Made by a program: the position numbers and the translations under genes. The notes under the pieces were generated by a model that searched no databases, had not been told where the DNA came from, and worked only from the letters and a program-made list of their open reading frames with translations. Shown here one piece after another: positions 35,691 through 44,218 of a stretch of 64,000 nt of DNA. Each line of letters begins with the position of its first letter. Position 1 is the first letter of the stretch. The stretch is from Curtobacterium sp. MCJR17_020 (GTDB taxonomy: Bacteria; Actinomycetota; Actinomycetes; Actinomycetales; Microbacteriaceae), in contig NZ_CP126260.1 in assembly GCF_003234365.2 (NCBI RefSeq), positions 1,364,001 to 1,428,000 on the forward strand, in the 5' to 3' direction.

Positions 35691-35719
35691 TGGGAATACT
35701 CCCACTGCGGGTATATGCT
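35691..35719 (+). promoter_or_regulatory. PadR operon promoter with inverted repeat
   Basis: TATGCT at 35714-35719 lies seven bases before the ATG at 35727. The inverted repeat TGGGAATACTCCCA (35691-35704) occupies the -35 area and is a candidate autoregulatory PadR site. Confidence 0.5.
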
Positions 35720-35726
35720 TCCGGTC

Positions 35727-36074
35727 ATGAGCAGTGGGGAACTCCGCGAACCCGTCTTCTGGATCCTGACCAGTCTGACGGGCGGTCGACAGCACGGGTA
35801 CGCGATCATCCAAGCGGTGGCCGACCTCTCCGAAGGACGCGTCGCACTCGCGGTCACCACGTTGTACGCGTCGCTCGAGCGTCTCCAGAAGGACGGGCTG
35901 GTCCAGGGCGACGGTGACGAGGTCGTCAGCGGTCGACTCCGGCGCTACTTCGCGATCACGAGCGAGGGCGAGCAGCGTCTGGCCGACGAGGCAGCACGGC
36001 TCGACGCGAAGCTCCGCGTCCTCCGCACCCGACTCGGGCGTGCGTCGACGGCGACGTCCGGGGGAGCGGCGTGA
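35727..36074 (+). CDS. PadR-family transcriptional regulator
   Basis: A 115-residue winged-helix repressor. EPVFWILTSLTGGRQHGYAI and TTLYASLERLQKDGLVQ (recognition helix, then wing) are typical of PadR subfamily 2, as is the short helical dimerisation tail. It is followed with a four-base overlap by a membrane protein and then by an ABC exporter, a common PadR-controlled arrangement in which the regulator senses a compound exported by the pump. Confidence 0.92.
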   Translation: MSSGELREPVFWILTSLTGGRQHGYAIIQAVADLSEGRVALAVTTLYASLERLQKDGLVQGDGDEVVSGRLRRYFAITSEGEQRLADEAARLDAKLRVLRTRLGRASTATSGGAA

Positions 36075-37054
36075 CCGCCGAGCGGAGCCGCCCACCGCTC
36101 GAAGCCCGGTACCGCCGGCTCACGAGGTGGTACCCGCGCACGTGGCGAGCAGCGAACGAAGACGCCTTCGTCGGGACGCTCCTCGACGTCGCGGACGCCG
36201 AGGGCCGTGCCGCTCCGACGCGACAGGAGCGGCTGGACATCGTCGGGCACGCGGTCTCCGCACGGTTGGACCGGATCGTCGTGCCGCACGTCCGCGACGC
36301 GGGCAGCACGATCGCTCTCACCATGGGCACCGGCTTCGCGCTCGCCGAGTTCCTCGTCAGCAGCTGGGCGCCGTGGATCCACGGCAACCCGGTGCCGGAG
36401 TCGCTGGTGCAGGTCGGGCCGTTCCGCGACACCGGATTCGTGTTCGCCGCGCTCTGGCTCGTCGCACTCGTCGCGGCGCTCGCGGGTCGGTGGGCGGTCG
36501 GGCGGGTTGCCCTGGTCGTCTGCATCCTCGCGGCCGTCGTGACCCCGTACTGGTTCGTCCGGTTCCCGGGGGTTTGGAGTGTCGACCGCGGCACCCTCGC
36601 CCTCTTCGCGGCCTGCGCGCTCATCGCCCTCGTCGGTCGGCCGATCCGCAGTCACCACACCGCTGCGGCCGCGGTCGGGTGGTTCCTGCTCGGCGTCGCG
36701 AGCTACGGCAGCGTCCGGCACCTCACGGGGGAGTGGATGATCAGCCGGAGCCTGTGGGACGGCAACCTGTGGGCGTGGTACGCCGTCGGGGTGCTCGAGG
36801 TCGTGGCCGTCGGGTTCGCGGTGGCGCGGATGTGGACCGTCGTCTTCACGATCACGCTCGGCCTCACCCCGTACATTCTCACGGTCGTCGGCAACGAGAT
36901 CCGCGGGATCCTCTCCGAGAGCGGCTCCGCGGGCGTCATCGCCGCTCCGGTCGCGCTGGGACTGCTCCTGCTCGTGCTGCACAGTAGTGGCAGGCTCGAG
37001 CTCACCGACCGGACCCGTCGCCGGGTCGGGCGGATCCGGCCGCCGCGCACCTGA
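36071..37054 (+). CDS. Polytopic membrane protein downstream of PadR
   Basis: A 327-residue protein. The cytosolic N-terminus of about 75 residues (RYRRLTRWYPRTWRAANEDA, then a helix) resembles the PadR-associated HAAS-type membrane-protein opening. About seven hydrophobic spans follow, between residues 78 and 310, and the tail is basic. No enzymatic motif is seen. Its GTG overlaps the padR stop, so the two are co-translated. A role in membrane stress sensing or export is inference from position. Confidence 0.7.
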   Translation: MTAERSRPPLEARYRRLTRWYPRTWRAANEDAFVGTLLDVADAEGRAAPTRQERLDIVGHAVSARLDRIVVPHVRDAGSTIALTMGTGFALAEFLVSSWAPWIHGNPVPESLVQVGPFRDTGFVFAALWLVALVAALAGRWAVGRVALVVCILAAVVTPYWFVRFPGVWSVDRGTLALFAACALIALVGRPIRSHHTAAAAVGWFLLGVASYGSVRHLTGEWMISRSLWDGNLWAWYAVGVLEVVAVGFAVARMWTVVFTITLGLTPYILTVVGNEIRGILSESGSAGVIAAPVALGLLLLVLHSSGRLELTDRTRRRVGRIRPPRT

Positions 37055-37097
37055 CACATCCCCCTTCCGACGGACGCGCCGCCGGACACCGCTGCAA

Positions 37098-37103
37098 TAG
37101 CGT
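37098..37103 (+). promoter_or_regulatory. -10 element TAGCGT, leaderless type
   Basis: TAGCGT ends seven bases before the GTG at 37111, favouring that start over the GTG at 37102. Confidence 0.5.
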
Positions 37104-37110
37104 GGCCGCC

Positions 37111-38043
37111 GTGATCGAAGTCAGCCACCTCACCAAACAGTACGGTCCGAAGACCGCCGTGGACGACGTCTCGTTCGTCGTCCGACCCGGCAGTGTGACC
37201 GGCTTCCTGGGGCCGAACGGCGCCGGGAAGTCCACCACGATGCGCATGATCATGGGCCTCGACCGGCCCACCGCGGGGAGCGCGACGGTGAACGGCCAGC
37301 CGTACACGACGTTCCGCGACCCGCTCCGACAGGTCGGCGCCCTGCTCGAGGCGAAGGCGGTCCACTCGGGCCGCAGCGCCTACAACCACCTGCTCTCGCT
37401 CGCGGCGACCCACGGCATCCCGAAGGCCCGCGTGCACGAGGTCATCGACATGACCGGCCTCGAGTCCGTGGCGAAGAAGCGCGTCGGCGGCTTCTCGCTC
37501 GGCATGGGGCAGCGCCTGGGAATCGCTGCCGCACTGCTCGGCGACCCGAAGACCCTGATCCTCGACGAGCCCGTCAACGGCCTCGACCCCGACGGCGTGC
37601 TGTGGGTCAGGCAGCTCGCCCGACGCATGGCCGCCGACGGTCGCACCGTGTTCCTGTCCAGCCACCTGATGAGCGAGATGGCGCAGACCGCCGACCGCGT
37701 GGTCGTGCTCGGCCGCGGCAAGGTCCTGGCCGACGCCCCGATCGCCGAGTTCGTCGCCGGTGGGGGAGCCGCACCGGGCGCCGCTGGCGGTGGCAGCCGG
37801 GTCATCGTCCGGACGCCGTCGCCCGAGCAGCTGTTCCAGGCCATCGGCCCGAACGCGACCGTCACCCCGCGCGAGGACGGCACCTTCCTGGTCGTCGGTC
37901 CCGACGCACCGACGGTCGGCAACATCGCGGCCCAGGCCGGCGTTGCACTGCACGAACTCACCCCGACCGGCGCGAGCCTGGAGGAGGCCTACATGGCTCT
38001 CACCCGCGACGACGTCGAGTACCGATCGGAGGGCACCCGATGA
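37111..38043 (+). CDS. ABC transporter ATP-binding protein (exporter, DRA/BcrA type)
   Basis: A 310-residue ATPase. Walker A is GPNGAGKST (near residue 36), the signature is FSLGMGQRLG (near 129), Walker B is LILDEPVNGLDP (near 149) and the switch His lies in LSSHLMSEM. The extra C-terminal region of about 90 residues after the ATPase core is usual for BcrA/DrrA-type drug and antimicrobial-peptide exporters. It overlaps the permease gene by four bases. Confidence 0.93.
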   Translation: MIEVSHLTKQYGPKTAVDDVSFVVRPGSVTGFLGPNGAGKSTTMRMIMGLDRPTAGSATVNGQPYTTFRDPLRQVGALLEAKAVHSGRSAYNHLLSLAATHGIPKARVHEVIDMTGLESVAKKRVGGFSLGMGQRLGIAAALLGDPKTLILDEPVNGLDPDGVLWVRQLARRMAADGRTVFLSSHLMSEMAQTADRVVVLGRGKVLADAPIAEFVAGGGAAPGAAGGGSRVIVRTPSPEQLFQAIGPNATVTPREDGTFLVVGPDAPTVGNIAAQAGVALHELTPTGASLEEAYMALTRDDVEYRSEGTR

Positions 38044-38900
38044 GCGCCACCACCTCGCCCACCACGCCGTCGACCCGCATGCACGGCGCGACCCGTCTGT
38101 CGTTCCCGCACTTGGTGCGGAGCGAGTGGATCAAACTGCGCAGCATCCGGTCCACGTTCTGGTGCTACGCGATCCTGGTGCTGGTGACGATCGGCATGGC
38201 CGCACTCGTCGGTGCGAACACCAACAGTGGTGGCGACCAGATGCCGACGGACATCGCCAACGGCACGCTCGTGAACGTCAACACCGTGGGCGTCCTGCTC
38301 TCGTCGCTCGTCGTGGGCGTGCTCGGCGTGCTCATCATCACCGGCGAGTACGGCACCGGTCAGGTCCGCTCGACGTTCACGGCCGACCCCCGGCGCACCG
38401 GTGTGATCCTCGCGAAGGCCGTGGTGCTGGCGGTCACGACGTTCGTCGTCAGTGCCGTCGCGACCTGGATCGGTGTGCTCATCTCGCTGCCGCTGCTGGC
38501 CGGCAACGGGGTGGAGCCGGAGATCGGCAACCCGTCGGTGTTCCTGCCGATCCTCGGGTCGTCCGTCTACCTGACGCTGCTCGCGCTGCTCGCGTACGGG
38601 ATCGGCCTGCTGGTCCGGTCGAGCGCCGGCGGCATCGCGATCACGCTCGGGATCCTGCTGGTGCTGCCGGTGGTCCTGTCGCTGATGGCGGGGCTGATGA
38701 ACCTCGAGTGGCCGGTCAACATCATGAAGTTCCTGCCCGACCAGGCCGGCAGCCAGCTCTTCGCGTACTCCTACGACGGACAGGAAGCCAGCCAGGACGA
38801 CATCGTCCTGAACGGCTGGGGCGGCTTCGGTGTCCTGGCGGCTGAGGTGCTCGTCGTGGGTGCACTCGCGCTGACGGTCGCACGTCGACGCGACGTCTGA
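38040..38900 (+). CDS. ABC-2 type exporter permease
   Basis: A 286-residue membrane protein with six predicted spans. The N-terminal LVRSEWIKLRSIRSTFWCYA is the typical cytosolic lead-in of ABC-2 permeases paired with BcrA-type ATPases, and GVLIITGEYGTGQVRSTFTA is the conserved coupling-helix segment. With the ATPase it should form an exporter for a hydrophobic or peptide substrate, unknown here. Confidence 0.9.
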   Translation: MSATTSPTTPSTRMHGATRLSFPHLVRSEWIKLRSIRSTFWCYAILVLVTIGMAALVGANTNSGGDQMPTDIANGTLVNVNTVGVLLSSLVVGVLGVLIITGEYGTGQVRSTFTADPRRTGVILAKAVVLAVTTFVVSAVATWIGVLISLPLLAGNGVEPEIGNPSVFLPILGSSVYLTLLALLAYGIGLLVRSSAGGIAITLGILLVLPVVLSLMAGLMNLEWPVNIMKFLPDQAGSQLFAYSYDGQEASQDDIVLNGWGGFGVLAAEVLVVGALALTVARRRDV

Positions 38901-38924
38901 CCCGACCGACTGCGCACGCGTTCT

Positions 38925-38962
38925 GCGACGTCCCACCTGTCGATCGACGGGTGGGACGTCGC
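38925..38962 (+). terminator. Terminator of the ABC exporter operon
   Basis: GCGACGTCCCACC at 38925-38937 pairs perfectly with 38950-38962 across a 12-base loop, followed by a T-containing stretch. It starts 24 bases after the permease stop. Confidence 0.75.
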
Positions 38963-38997
38963 TCGTTGTGCACGCATCGACCAACCCGCGGCATCGC

Positions 38998-39003
38998 TAG
39001 GCT
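38998..39003 (+). promoter_or_regulatory. -10 element TAGGCT, leaderless type
   Basis: TAGGCT ends six bases before the GTG at 39010. Confidence 0.55.
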
Positions 39004-39009
39004 CGCACC

Positions 39010-39501
39010 GTGCGACACCTCCCCGCCCTGGTCCTGCCGGCGCTCGCCGTCGTGGCCCTGCTCGCCGGCTGCACCTCGGCGCCGCCCGTCGACGAAGAGG
39101 CCCTCAGCGCGTGGCAGCACACACAGGAGAAGTCCGGGGCTGGCGACGACGCGCTCGCCACGCTGTACTCCCGGGTCGACACCGGCGAGGGACAGACCGA
39201 TGCTTCTGGCGAGCTCCAGCGCGGCATCACGATCACCTTCGAGCACCCCGAGCAGATCGACCACCTCGAGTTCTCCTGCTTCGGCGGCGCCCGGATGAGC
39301 GGCCAAGTGACGACGACCTCCGAGGCGACGTCCCGGACCACGTCGACCGACCCGATGCGGTGCAGCGATGGGCAGCAGCGCGTCGACCTCCCGCGCACCT
39401 GGAAGCGTGACGTGCACAGCATCTCGTTCAACGCCTTCGACAGCGACCGCGACAGCGCATGGCAGGTGCTCGTCGTCAGCGCCGGCACGGACACCGACTG
39501 A
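39010..39501 (+). CDS. Small lipoprotein, tandem copy 1
   Basis: A 163-residue lipoprotein. The signal sequence ends in the lipobox LLAGC (Cys near residue 21). The exported domain has HPEQIDHLEFSCFGGARM and a closing NAFDSDRDSAWQVLVVS, with two Cys that could pair. It is the first of two tandem paralogs. The stretch 39033-39117 is 83/85 identical to 39533-39617 in copy 2. Function is unknown. Confidence 0.75.
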   Translation: MRHLPALVLPALAVVALLAGCTSAPPVDEEALSAWQHTQEKSGAGDDALATLYSRVDTGEGQTDASGELQRGITITFEHPEQIDHLEFSCFGGARMSGQVTTTSEATSRTTSTDPMRCSDGQQRVDLPRTWKRDVHSISFNAFDSDRDSAWQVLVVSAGTDTD

Positions 39502-39995
39502 TGTCACGCGGCCGCCGCTTCTCCGCGCTGGCCCTGCCGGCGCTCGCCGTCGTGGCCCTGCTCGCCGGCTGCACGTCGGCGCCGCCCGTCGACGAAGAGG
39601 CCCTCAGTGCGTGGCAGGCGAAGCAGGAAGCGGCGACCGAGACCGACGACGCCGTCCTCGGGGTGCTGAGCGCCGATGCCGCCCCCGGCAACGAGGATCC
39701 GGAGGACGTGGAGCCGGGCGTCCGGCTGCAGTTCCCGGACTCGCGGACGATCGACCACCTCGAGTTCTCCTGCTACGGCAACGGACACATGCGCGGCATC
39801 GTGCGGACGACGGCCGCAGAGGCGTCGGGGAGCTTCGAACTGGCCGCGATGGCGTGCCGGGACAGTCCGCACCGCATCGACCTGACCGAGATGGCGAGCA
39901 AGGACGTCGATGCGATCGGCTTCAACGACTTCGACAGCGACCGGCCGAGCGCGTGGCGCCTGGTCATCGTCGGTCCAGGCCCCTCGGGGGAGTGA
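39501..39995 (+). CDS. Small lipoprotein, tandem copy 2
   Basis: A 164-residue paralog of the upstream lipoprotein, sharing VVALLAGCTSAPPVDEEALS, IDHLEFSC and NDFDSDRPSAWRLVIVG. The middle section has diverged strongly, while the signal and linker region is almost unchanged at DNA level. The ATG overlaps the previous stop (TGATG). The gene ends directly against the convergent reductase gene. Confidence 0.75.
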   Translation: MSRGRRFSALALPALAVVALLAGCTSAPPVDEEALSAWQAKQEAATETDDAVLGVLSADAAPGNEDPEDVEPGVRLQFPDSRTIDHLEFSCYGNGHMRGIVRTTAAEASGSFELAAMACRDSPHRIDLTEMASKDVDAIGFNDFDSDRPSAWRLVIVGPGPSGE

Positions 39996-40595
39996 CTACC
40001 GCAGCACCTGGTAGCGGTGGAGCGTGACCCCGTTGTGGTACTCCCGCTGCTCGAGCAGGTCCAGCAGCAACGGCGGTCGCACGCCCGTCTCCGGCGGGTC
40101 GAACAGCGGCCGACCGGCGCCGAGCACCGCGGGGTGCGTGTAGAGCAACAGCTCGTCGAGCAGCCCCGCGTCGAGCAACTGCGTCGCGAGGTTCGGGCCG
40201 CCGACGCCGATGTCGCCCTCGGACTCCTCGCGCAGGACGGCGAGCTGCGCGATGGCGTCGTCGCCCCCGATGACCCGGGTGTTGTGGTCGGCGCTGGTCC
40301 GGGTGCGCGAGACCAGGACCTTCGGCTGGTCGGTCCAGACCTCGCCGTACTCGCGCATGAACGCCGGCATCGACTCGTCGGCGCGGGCGTCCGGCCAGAA
40401 CGGGTCCATCATGTCGCGGACGACCCGCCCCTCGACGGACAGGGTCATCGCGGCGGCGCGGGCGTTGAACTCGCGGTGCAGCGGCTCGTCGATCCGCATC
40501 CACTCGGGCCCTTCGACGTCGCCGAGTTCTCCGGCGTCGCGCTCGACGAAGCCGTCGATCGACACGTTCATCCAGTACACGAACCTCGCGGGCAT
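39996..40595 (-). CDS. RibD C-terminal/dihydrofolate reductase-like protein
   Basis: A 199-residue reductase of the RibD-C/DHFR-like fold common in actinomycetes. FVYWMNVSIDGFVER opens it, the NADP loop DIGVGGPNLATQLLDAGLLDE is near residue 135, and DELLLYTHPAVLGAGRPLF follows, all typical of the family. The natural substrate is unknown and it is not expected to be the housekeeping dihydrofolate reductase. The ATG at 40595 has GAGGGAG upstream. It abuts the lipoprotein gene with no gap. Confidence 0.85.
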   Translation of the reverse strand: MPARFVYWMNVSIDGFVERDAGELGDVEGPEWMRIDEPLHREFNARAAAMTLSVEGRVVRDMMDPFWPDARADESMPAFMREYGEVWTDQPKVLVSRTRTSADHNTRVIGGDDAIAQLAVLREESEGDIGVGGPNLATQLLDAGLLDELLLYTHPAVLGAGRPLFDPPETGVRPPLLLDLLEQREYHNGVTLHRYQVLR

Positions 40596-40701
40596 CGCTG
40601 ACTCCCTCGTCACGCGGAACCGGACGGAACCGTCCCGGTCCGCTGCCCGCGAGCGTACGCTCGCGCACGCAGCCCTTCCTCGACGATGAGAGCAGGACCC
40701 C

Positions 40702-42600
40702 GTGCGCCGAACAGTCGCAACCATCCTCGCCGTCGCGACGCTCACGGCGGTCGCGACCACGGGCCTCCCGGTCGGCCCCGCCGCAGCGTCCACGCCCGCG
40801 GCGGACCGGACCACCGGACACAGCGGCTCGGGACACGGCGCGTCTGCGCCGACCCACCGGAACCCGGTCGCGCTCAGCCTGCCCGACGGCGAGACGGCGG
40901 CGAGCTGCGCCGACCCGACCGCGATCCGCGGCGTCGGGCGCGACCGCGACTGGTACCTGTACTGCACGACCGACGCGCTGACGGCGACGGAGCAGAACGC
41001 CGACGGATCGCTCGTGCAGCACGGGGTGCCGACCTACCGGTCGACGGACCTGACGCACTGGACGTACGTGAACGACGCGTTCCCGACGCGACCGGCGTGG
41101 GTGGGGTCCGCCAACGGGATCTGGGCGCCGGACGTCGTGTACCGCGCCGGCGACCGTGGTCGGCCGGGTACCTGGTACCTGTACTACGCCGCGTCGGACA
41201 CACCATCGGCATCGGCACCGACCGGCGGGGGATCCGCGGTCGGCGTCGCGACGAGCTCGAGCCCGACCGGACCGTGGACGGACTCCGGTGGCCCGGTCGT
41301 GGCACCGCAGACCGCCGCGAACGGCACCGGGGCGCGCTGGGCGTTCGATCCCGAGGTCATCACCGACGAGGGCACCACGTACCTGTACTTCGGCAGCTAC
41401 TTCGGCGGCGTCAACGTCCGCACGCTCAGCGCCGACGGACTCCGGTCGGACCCCGCGAGCGAACGGCAGATCGCGATCGACAACCGGTACGAGGGTGCGT
41501 ACCTGATGCGCCACGACGGCTGGTGGTACTTCACGGGCTCCGCCACGAACTGCTGCAACGGCGCACTCACCGGGTACGGCGTCTTCGTCGCCCGGTCGCG
41601 CAGCCCACTCGGACCCTTCACCGACCAGGACGGTGTCGCGATCACGAGCACGCGGGTCGGCGGGACACCCCTGCTCGCGCAGAACGGCAACCGCTGGGTC
41701 GGCACCGGGCACAACACCGTGGTCACCGACCTCGCCGGCCAGGACTGGATCATCTACCACGCGGTCGACCGCGGCGACCCGTACTACGCCGGGCAACCGA
41801 CGTACACGAAGCGGCCGGCGCTCATCGACCCGCTCGACTGGCGGCACGGCTGGCCCGTCGTACGGGGCGGGGCGGGACCGTCCGACACGGTGCAGCCGGG
41901 GCCGGTCGCGCAGCCGGGGCAGCGTGCGACCTACCGGGCGACCACTGCACCGGTCGACGTTCCCGGACGGACCATCCGTGCGCTGTCGACGTCGTTCGAC
42001 GGGACCACGCTCCCCACGGCGCTCCGCTGGACCCGCGAACCCGACCGCTCGACCTGGACCGTCGGCGGCGGTACGTTCCGATGGCAGACGCAGGACGCCG
42101 ACATCCACCCACCGGCGACACCACTCGCCTCGGTCCTGTCCGAACCGGCGCCGCGGGGCGACTACGTGCTGCAGACGACCGTCGCGGTGGACACCCCCGC
42201 CACCGGCGACGGCGTGAACTACGTGCAGGGCGGACTGATCGTGTGGGGCGACGACGGGAACTACGTCCGGCTGACGTCGAACTCGATCTTCAACACCCGG
42301 CAGACGGAGTTCGGCAAGCAGGTGTCCGGGCAACCGGCCGGGGCGCCGAGCTACGGCAACACGGTCGTCGGACCGGTCGGGGACACCACCACGCTCCGGA
42401 TCGTGCACCGGGTCGTCGGCGGCGAGCACCGGTACACGGCGTACACGAGTGTCGACGGGCGGCACTTCGTCCGAGGCGGGACCTGGACGGCGGGCCTCGG
42501 GAGCGCGCCGAGGATCGGGCTCATCTCGCTCGGCGGTGCCGGGTTCACCAGCACGTTCGAGGACCTGCGGGTGAGCACGGTGGCGACGCACCGGCGGTGA
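40702..42600 (+). CDS. Secreted glycoside hydrolase family 43 (arabinan-active type)
   Basis: A 632-residue secreted enzyme. The signal peptide covers about residues 1-29. The five-bladed catalytic propeller (55-385) has the general base in SCADPTAIR (near 71), the pKa-modulating Asp in GIWAPDVVY and the acid in RYEGAYLM (near 265). A second beta-sandwich domain (about 420-630, with FDGTTLPTALRWTREPD and GGLIVWGDDGNYVRL) resembles the concanavalin-like module of plant-polysaccharide enzymes. It probably cleaves arabinan or arabinoxylan side chains outside the cell. GTG start with AGCAGGA upstream. Confidence 0.88.
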   Translation: MRRTVATILAVATLTAVATTGLPVGPAAASTPAADRTTGHSGSGHGASAPTHRNPVALSLPDGETAASCADPTAIRGVGRDRDWYLYCTTDALTATEQNADGSLVQHGVPTYRSTDLTHWTYVNDAFPTRPAWVGSANGIWAPDVVYRAGDRGRPGTWYLYYAASDTPSASAPTGGGSAVGVATSSSPTGPWTDSGGPVVAPQTAANGTGARWAFDPEVITDEGTTYLYFGSYFGGVNVRTLSADGLRSDPASERQIAIDNRYEGAYLMRHDGWWYFTGSATNCCNGALTGYGVFVARSRSPLGPFTDQDGVAITSTRVGGTPLLAQNGNRWVGTGHNTVVTDLAGQDWIIYHAVDRGDPYYAGQPTYTKRPALIDPLDWRHGWPVVRGGAGPSDTVQPGPVAQPGQRATYRATTAPVDVPGRTIRALSTSFDGTTLPTALRWTREPDRSTWTVGGGTFRWQTQDADIHPPATPLASVLSEPAPRGDYVLQTTVAVDTPATGDGVNYVQGGLIVWGDDGNYVRLTSNSIFNTRQTEFGKQVSGQPAGAPSYGNTVVGPVGDTTTLRIVHRVVGGEHRYTAYTSVDGRHFVRGGTWTAGLGSAPRIGLISLGGAGFTSTFEDLRVSTVATHRR

Positions 42601-42717
42601 CGGTCTGACGCGCCGCGCACGCCGGCGCCGTCCATCCGGAGAACGCCGCGAGCCCCCACGATCCCCGTCGGGATGGGAGGATGCACCGACGCCTGCCCGC
42701 ACCGAGAACGAGGTTCG

Positions 42718-44151
42718 ATGAGTCCGACCGAGGACCCCCAGTCCGCGGCCCCACTGCTCGACGGGCGCTACCGACTCGAACACGCCATCGGCCAGGGCGG
42801 CATGTCCGTCGTCTACCGCGGCATCGACGAGAGCCTGCACCGCCCCGTCGCGGTCAAGGTGTTCCACGCCGGCACCGTCGACATCGCCCGGCAGGAGGCC
42901 GAACTCGGCGTGCTCGCCTCGCTCGAGCACCACAACCTCGTCAGCCTGCTCGACACCGGCGTCGTCACCGGCCACGACGGCACCCCCCAGCGGTACCTCG
43001 TGATGGCGCTCGTCGTCGGCCAGGACCTCGAGGAACGCCTGTCCGTCGGCCCGCTCGCCTCCCGCCACATCGCCGAGATCGGCTACGACATGGCCGAGGC
43101 GCTGCACTACATCCACAGCCACGGCGTCGTGCACCGCGACATCAAGCCGTCGAACATCCTGCTCGTCGACTACGGCCACGACTCCGACCGTGCCCGCGCG
43201 CGGCTCACCGACTTCGGCATCGCGCTCGCCGCGGGCGTCGAACGCATGACCGCCGACGGCGTCACCACCGGCACCGCCGCCTACCTCAGCCCCGAGCAGG
43301 CCCGCGGCGGTGACGTCGGGAGCCCGAGCGACGTCTACTCGCTCGGCCTCGTGCTGCTGCAGTGCTTCACCCGCCGCCGCGAGTTCCCCGGCTCGCTCGT
43401 CGAGTCCGCGGTCGCCCGGCTGTCCCGCGACCCCGTCGTGCCCGAGCCCCTGCCCGAGCACTGGAAGCAACTGCTCCGTGCGATGACCGCGCAGGACCCG
43501 GCCGCGCGCCCCGCCGGCGCCGAGCTGGTCACGATGCTGCGCGACGTCGTCATCGCCGAGACCGCCGGCACCGACCACGTCGTGGACACCACGGCGGCTC
43601 CGGCCGCGTCAGCCGGAGCACCGCGAGCCGACGCCGACACGGCCCGCCCGGCGACGCTCGACACCCTGCCGGACGAGGCCCTGCACCGCACCACCGCCAT
43701 GGCCGCCCGCCTGTTCGACGCGCCCATCGCCCTGGTCGAAGTGCTCGACGAGGACCGCGCCTGGTCGCAGTCGTACATCGCCGAGGGAGTCGACGAGGCA
43801 GCGCGCAACATCAACTTCGGCAACGGTTTCGCGCCCGTCGCGGTCCCCGTCGTGATCCCGGACGGGTCGATCCACCCCGACATGCAGCACAGCCCGCTCG
43901 TCACCGGCGCGCTCGGCATCCGGTTCTACGTGAGCGTGCCGCTCGTACGGCACGACGGCGTCCCGATCGGCACCCTCGCGGTGCTCGACACGAAGCCGCG
44001 GCAGGCGACCGAGGCCGACCTCGCCAACCTGCACGACCTGGCCGCCCTCGCCGTGACGCAGCTCGAGATCCGGCAGGAGTCGCTCCGCACGACGAGCGAC
44101 TCGCTGCCCGTCGCGCAGGTGACGAGGCAGCAGGAGGGCGCGCGGCCCTAG
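42718..44151 (+). CDS. Soluble Ser/Thr protein kinase with C-terminal GAF domain
   Basis: A 477-residue Hanks-type kinase fused to a GAF sensor. GQGGMSVVYRG (near 27), the Lys of VAVKVF (near 43), HRDIKPSN (near 140), DFG (near 163) and GTAAYLSPEQAR (near 180) are all intact, so it should be active. Residues 320-470 form a GAF domain (FDAPIALVEVLDEDRAW, FYVSVPLVRHDGVPIGTLAV). No transmembrane segment or PASTA repeats are present, unlike PknB-type kinases. It probably phosphorylates proteins in response to a small molecule or redox signal bound by GAF. ATG 42718 is preceded by GAACGAGG. Confidence 0.9.
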   Translation: MSPTEDPQSAAPLLDGRYRLEHAIGQGGMSVVYRGIDESLHRPVAVKVFHAGTVDIARQEAELGVLASLEHHNLVSLLDTGVVTGHDGTPQRYLVMALVVGQDLEERLSVGPLASRHIAEIGYDMAEALHYIHSHGVVHRDIKPSNILLVDYGHDSDRARARLTDFGIALAAGVERMTADGVTTGTAAYLSPEQARGGDVGSPSDVYSLGLVLLQCFTRRREFPGSLVESAVARLSRDPVVPEPLPEHWKQLLRAMTAQDPAARPAGAELVTMLRDVVIAETAGTDHVVDTTAAPAASAGAPRADADTARPATLDTLPDEALHRTTAMAARLFDAPIALVEVLDEDRAWSQSYIAEGVDEAARNINFGNGFAPVAVPVVIPDGSIHPDMQHSPLVTGALGIRFYVSVPLVRHDGVPIGTLAVLDTKPRQATEADLANLHDLAALAVTQLEIRQESLRTTSDSLPVAQVTRQQEGARP

Positions 44152-44158
44152 ACGGTCG

Positions 44159-44218
44159 CCGCGGGGCGGACGGGAGGCCCGGTGCGGGCCCGCCCCGCGC
44201 CTCCCGTCCGCCCCGCGG
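44159..44218 (+). terminator. Long GC-rich terminator hairpin of the kinase gene
   Basis: Perfect 20-base arms at 44159-44178 and 44199-44218 contain GGACGGGAGGC. It starts eight bases after the kinase stop. There is no T-run, so it may instead be an mRNA 3'-stabilising structure. Confidence 0.65.

Noticed and set aside
40702..42600. Placing the GH43 enzyme in the nearby LacI regulon
   Set aside because: It lies on the other strand, beyond the kinase and a terminator, and has no GGCAAGCGCTTTCC-like site upstream.
39964..43578. Minus-strand open frame of about 1200 codons across the GH43 and kinase genes
   Set aside because: It is a GC-driven shadow: residues are Arg/Gly/Asp-rich low complexity, it lies antisense to two genes with intact catalytic motifs, and it shows no domain. 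Only its DHFR-like end region is covered by a real gene, in another frame.
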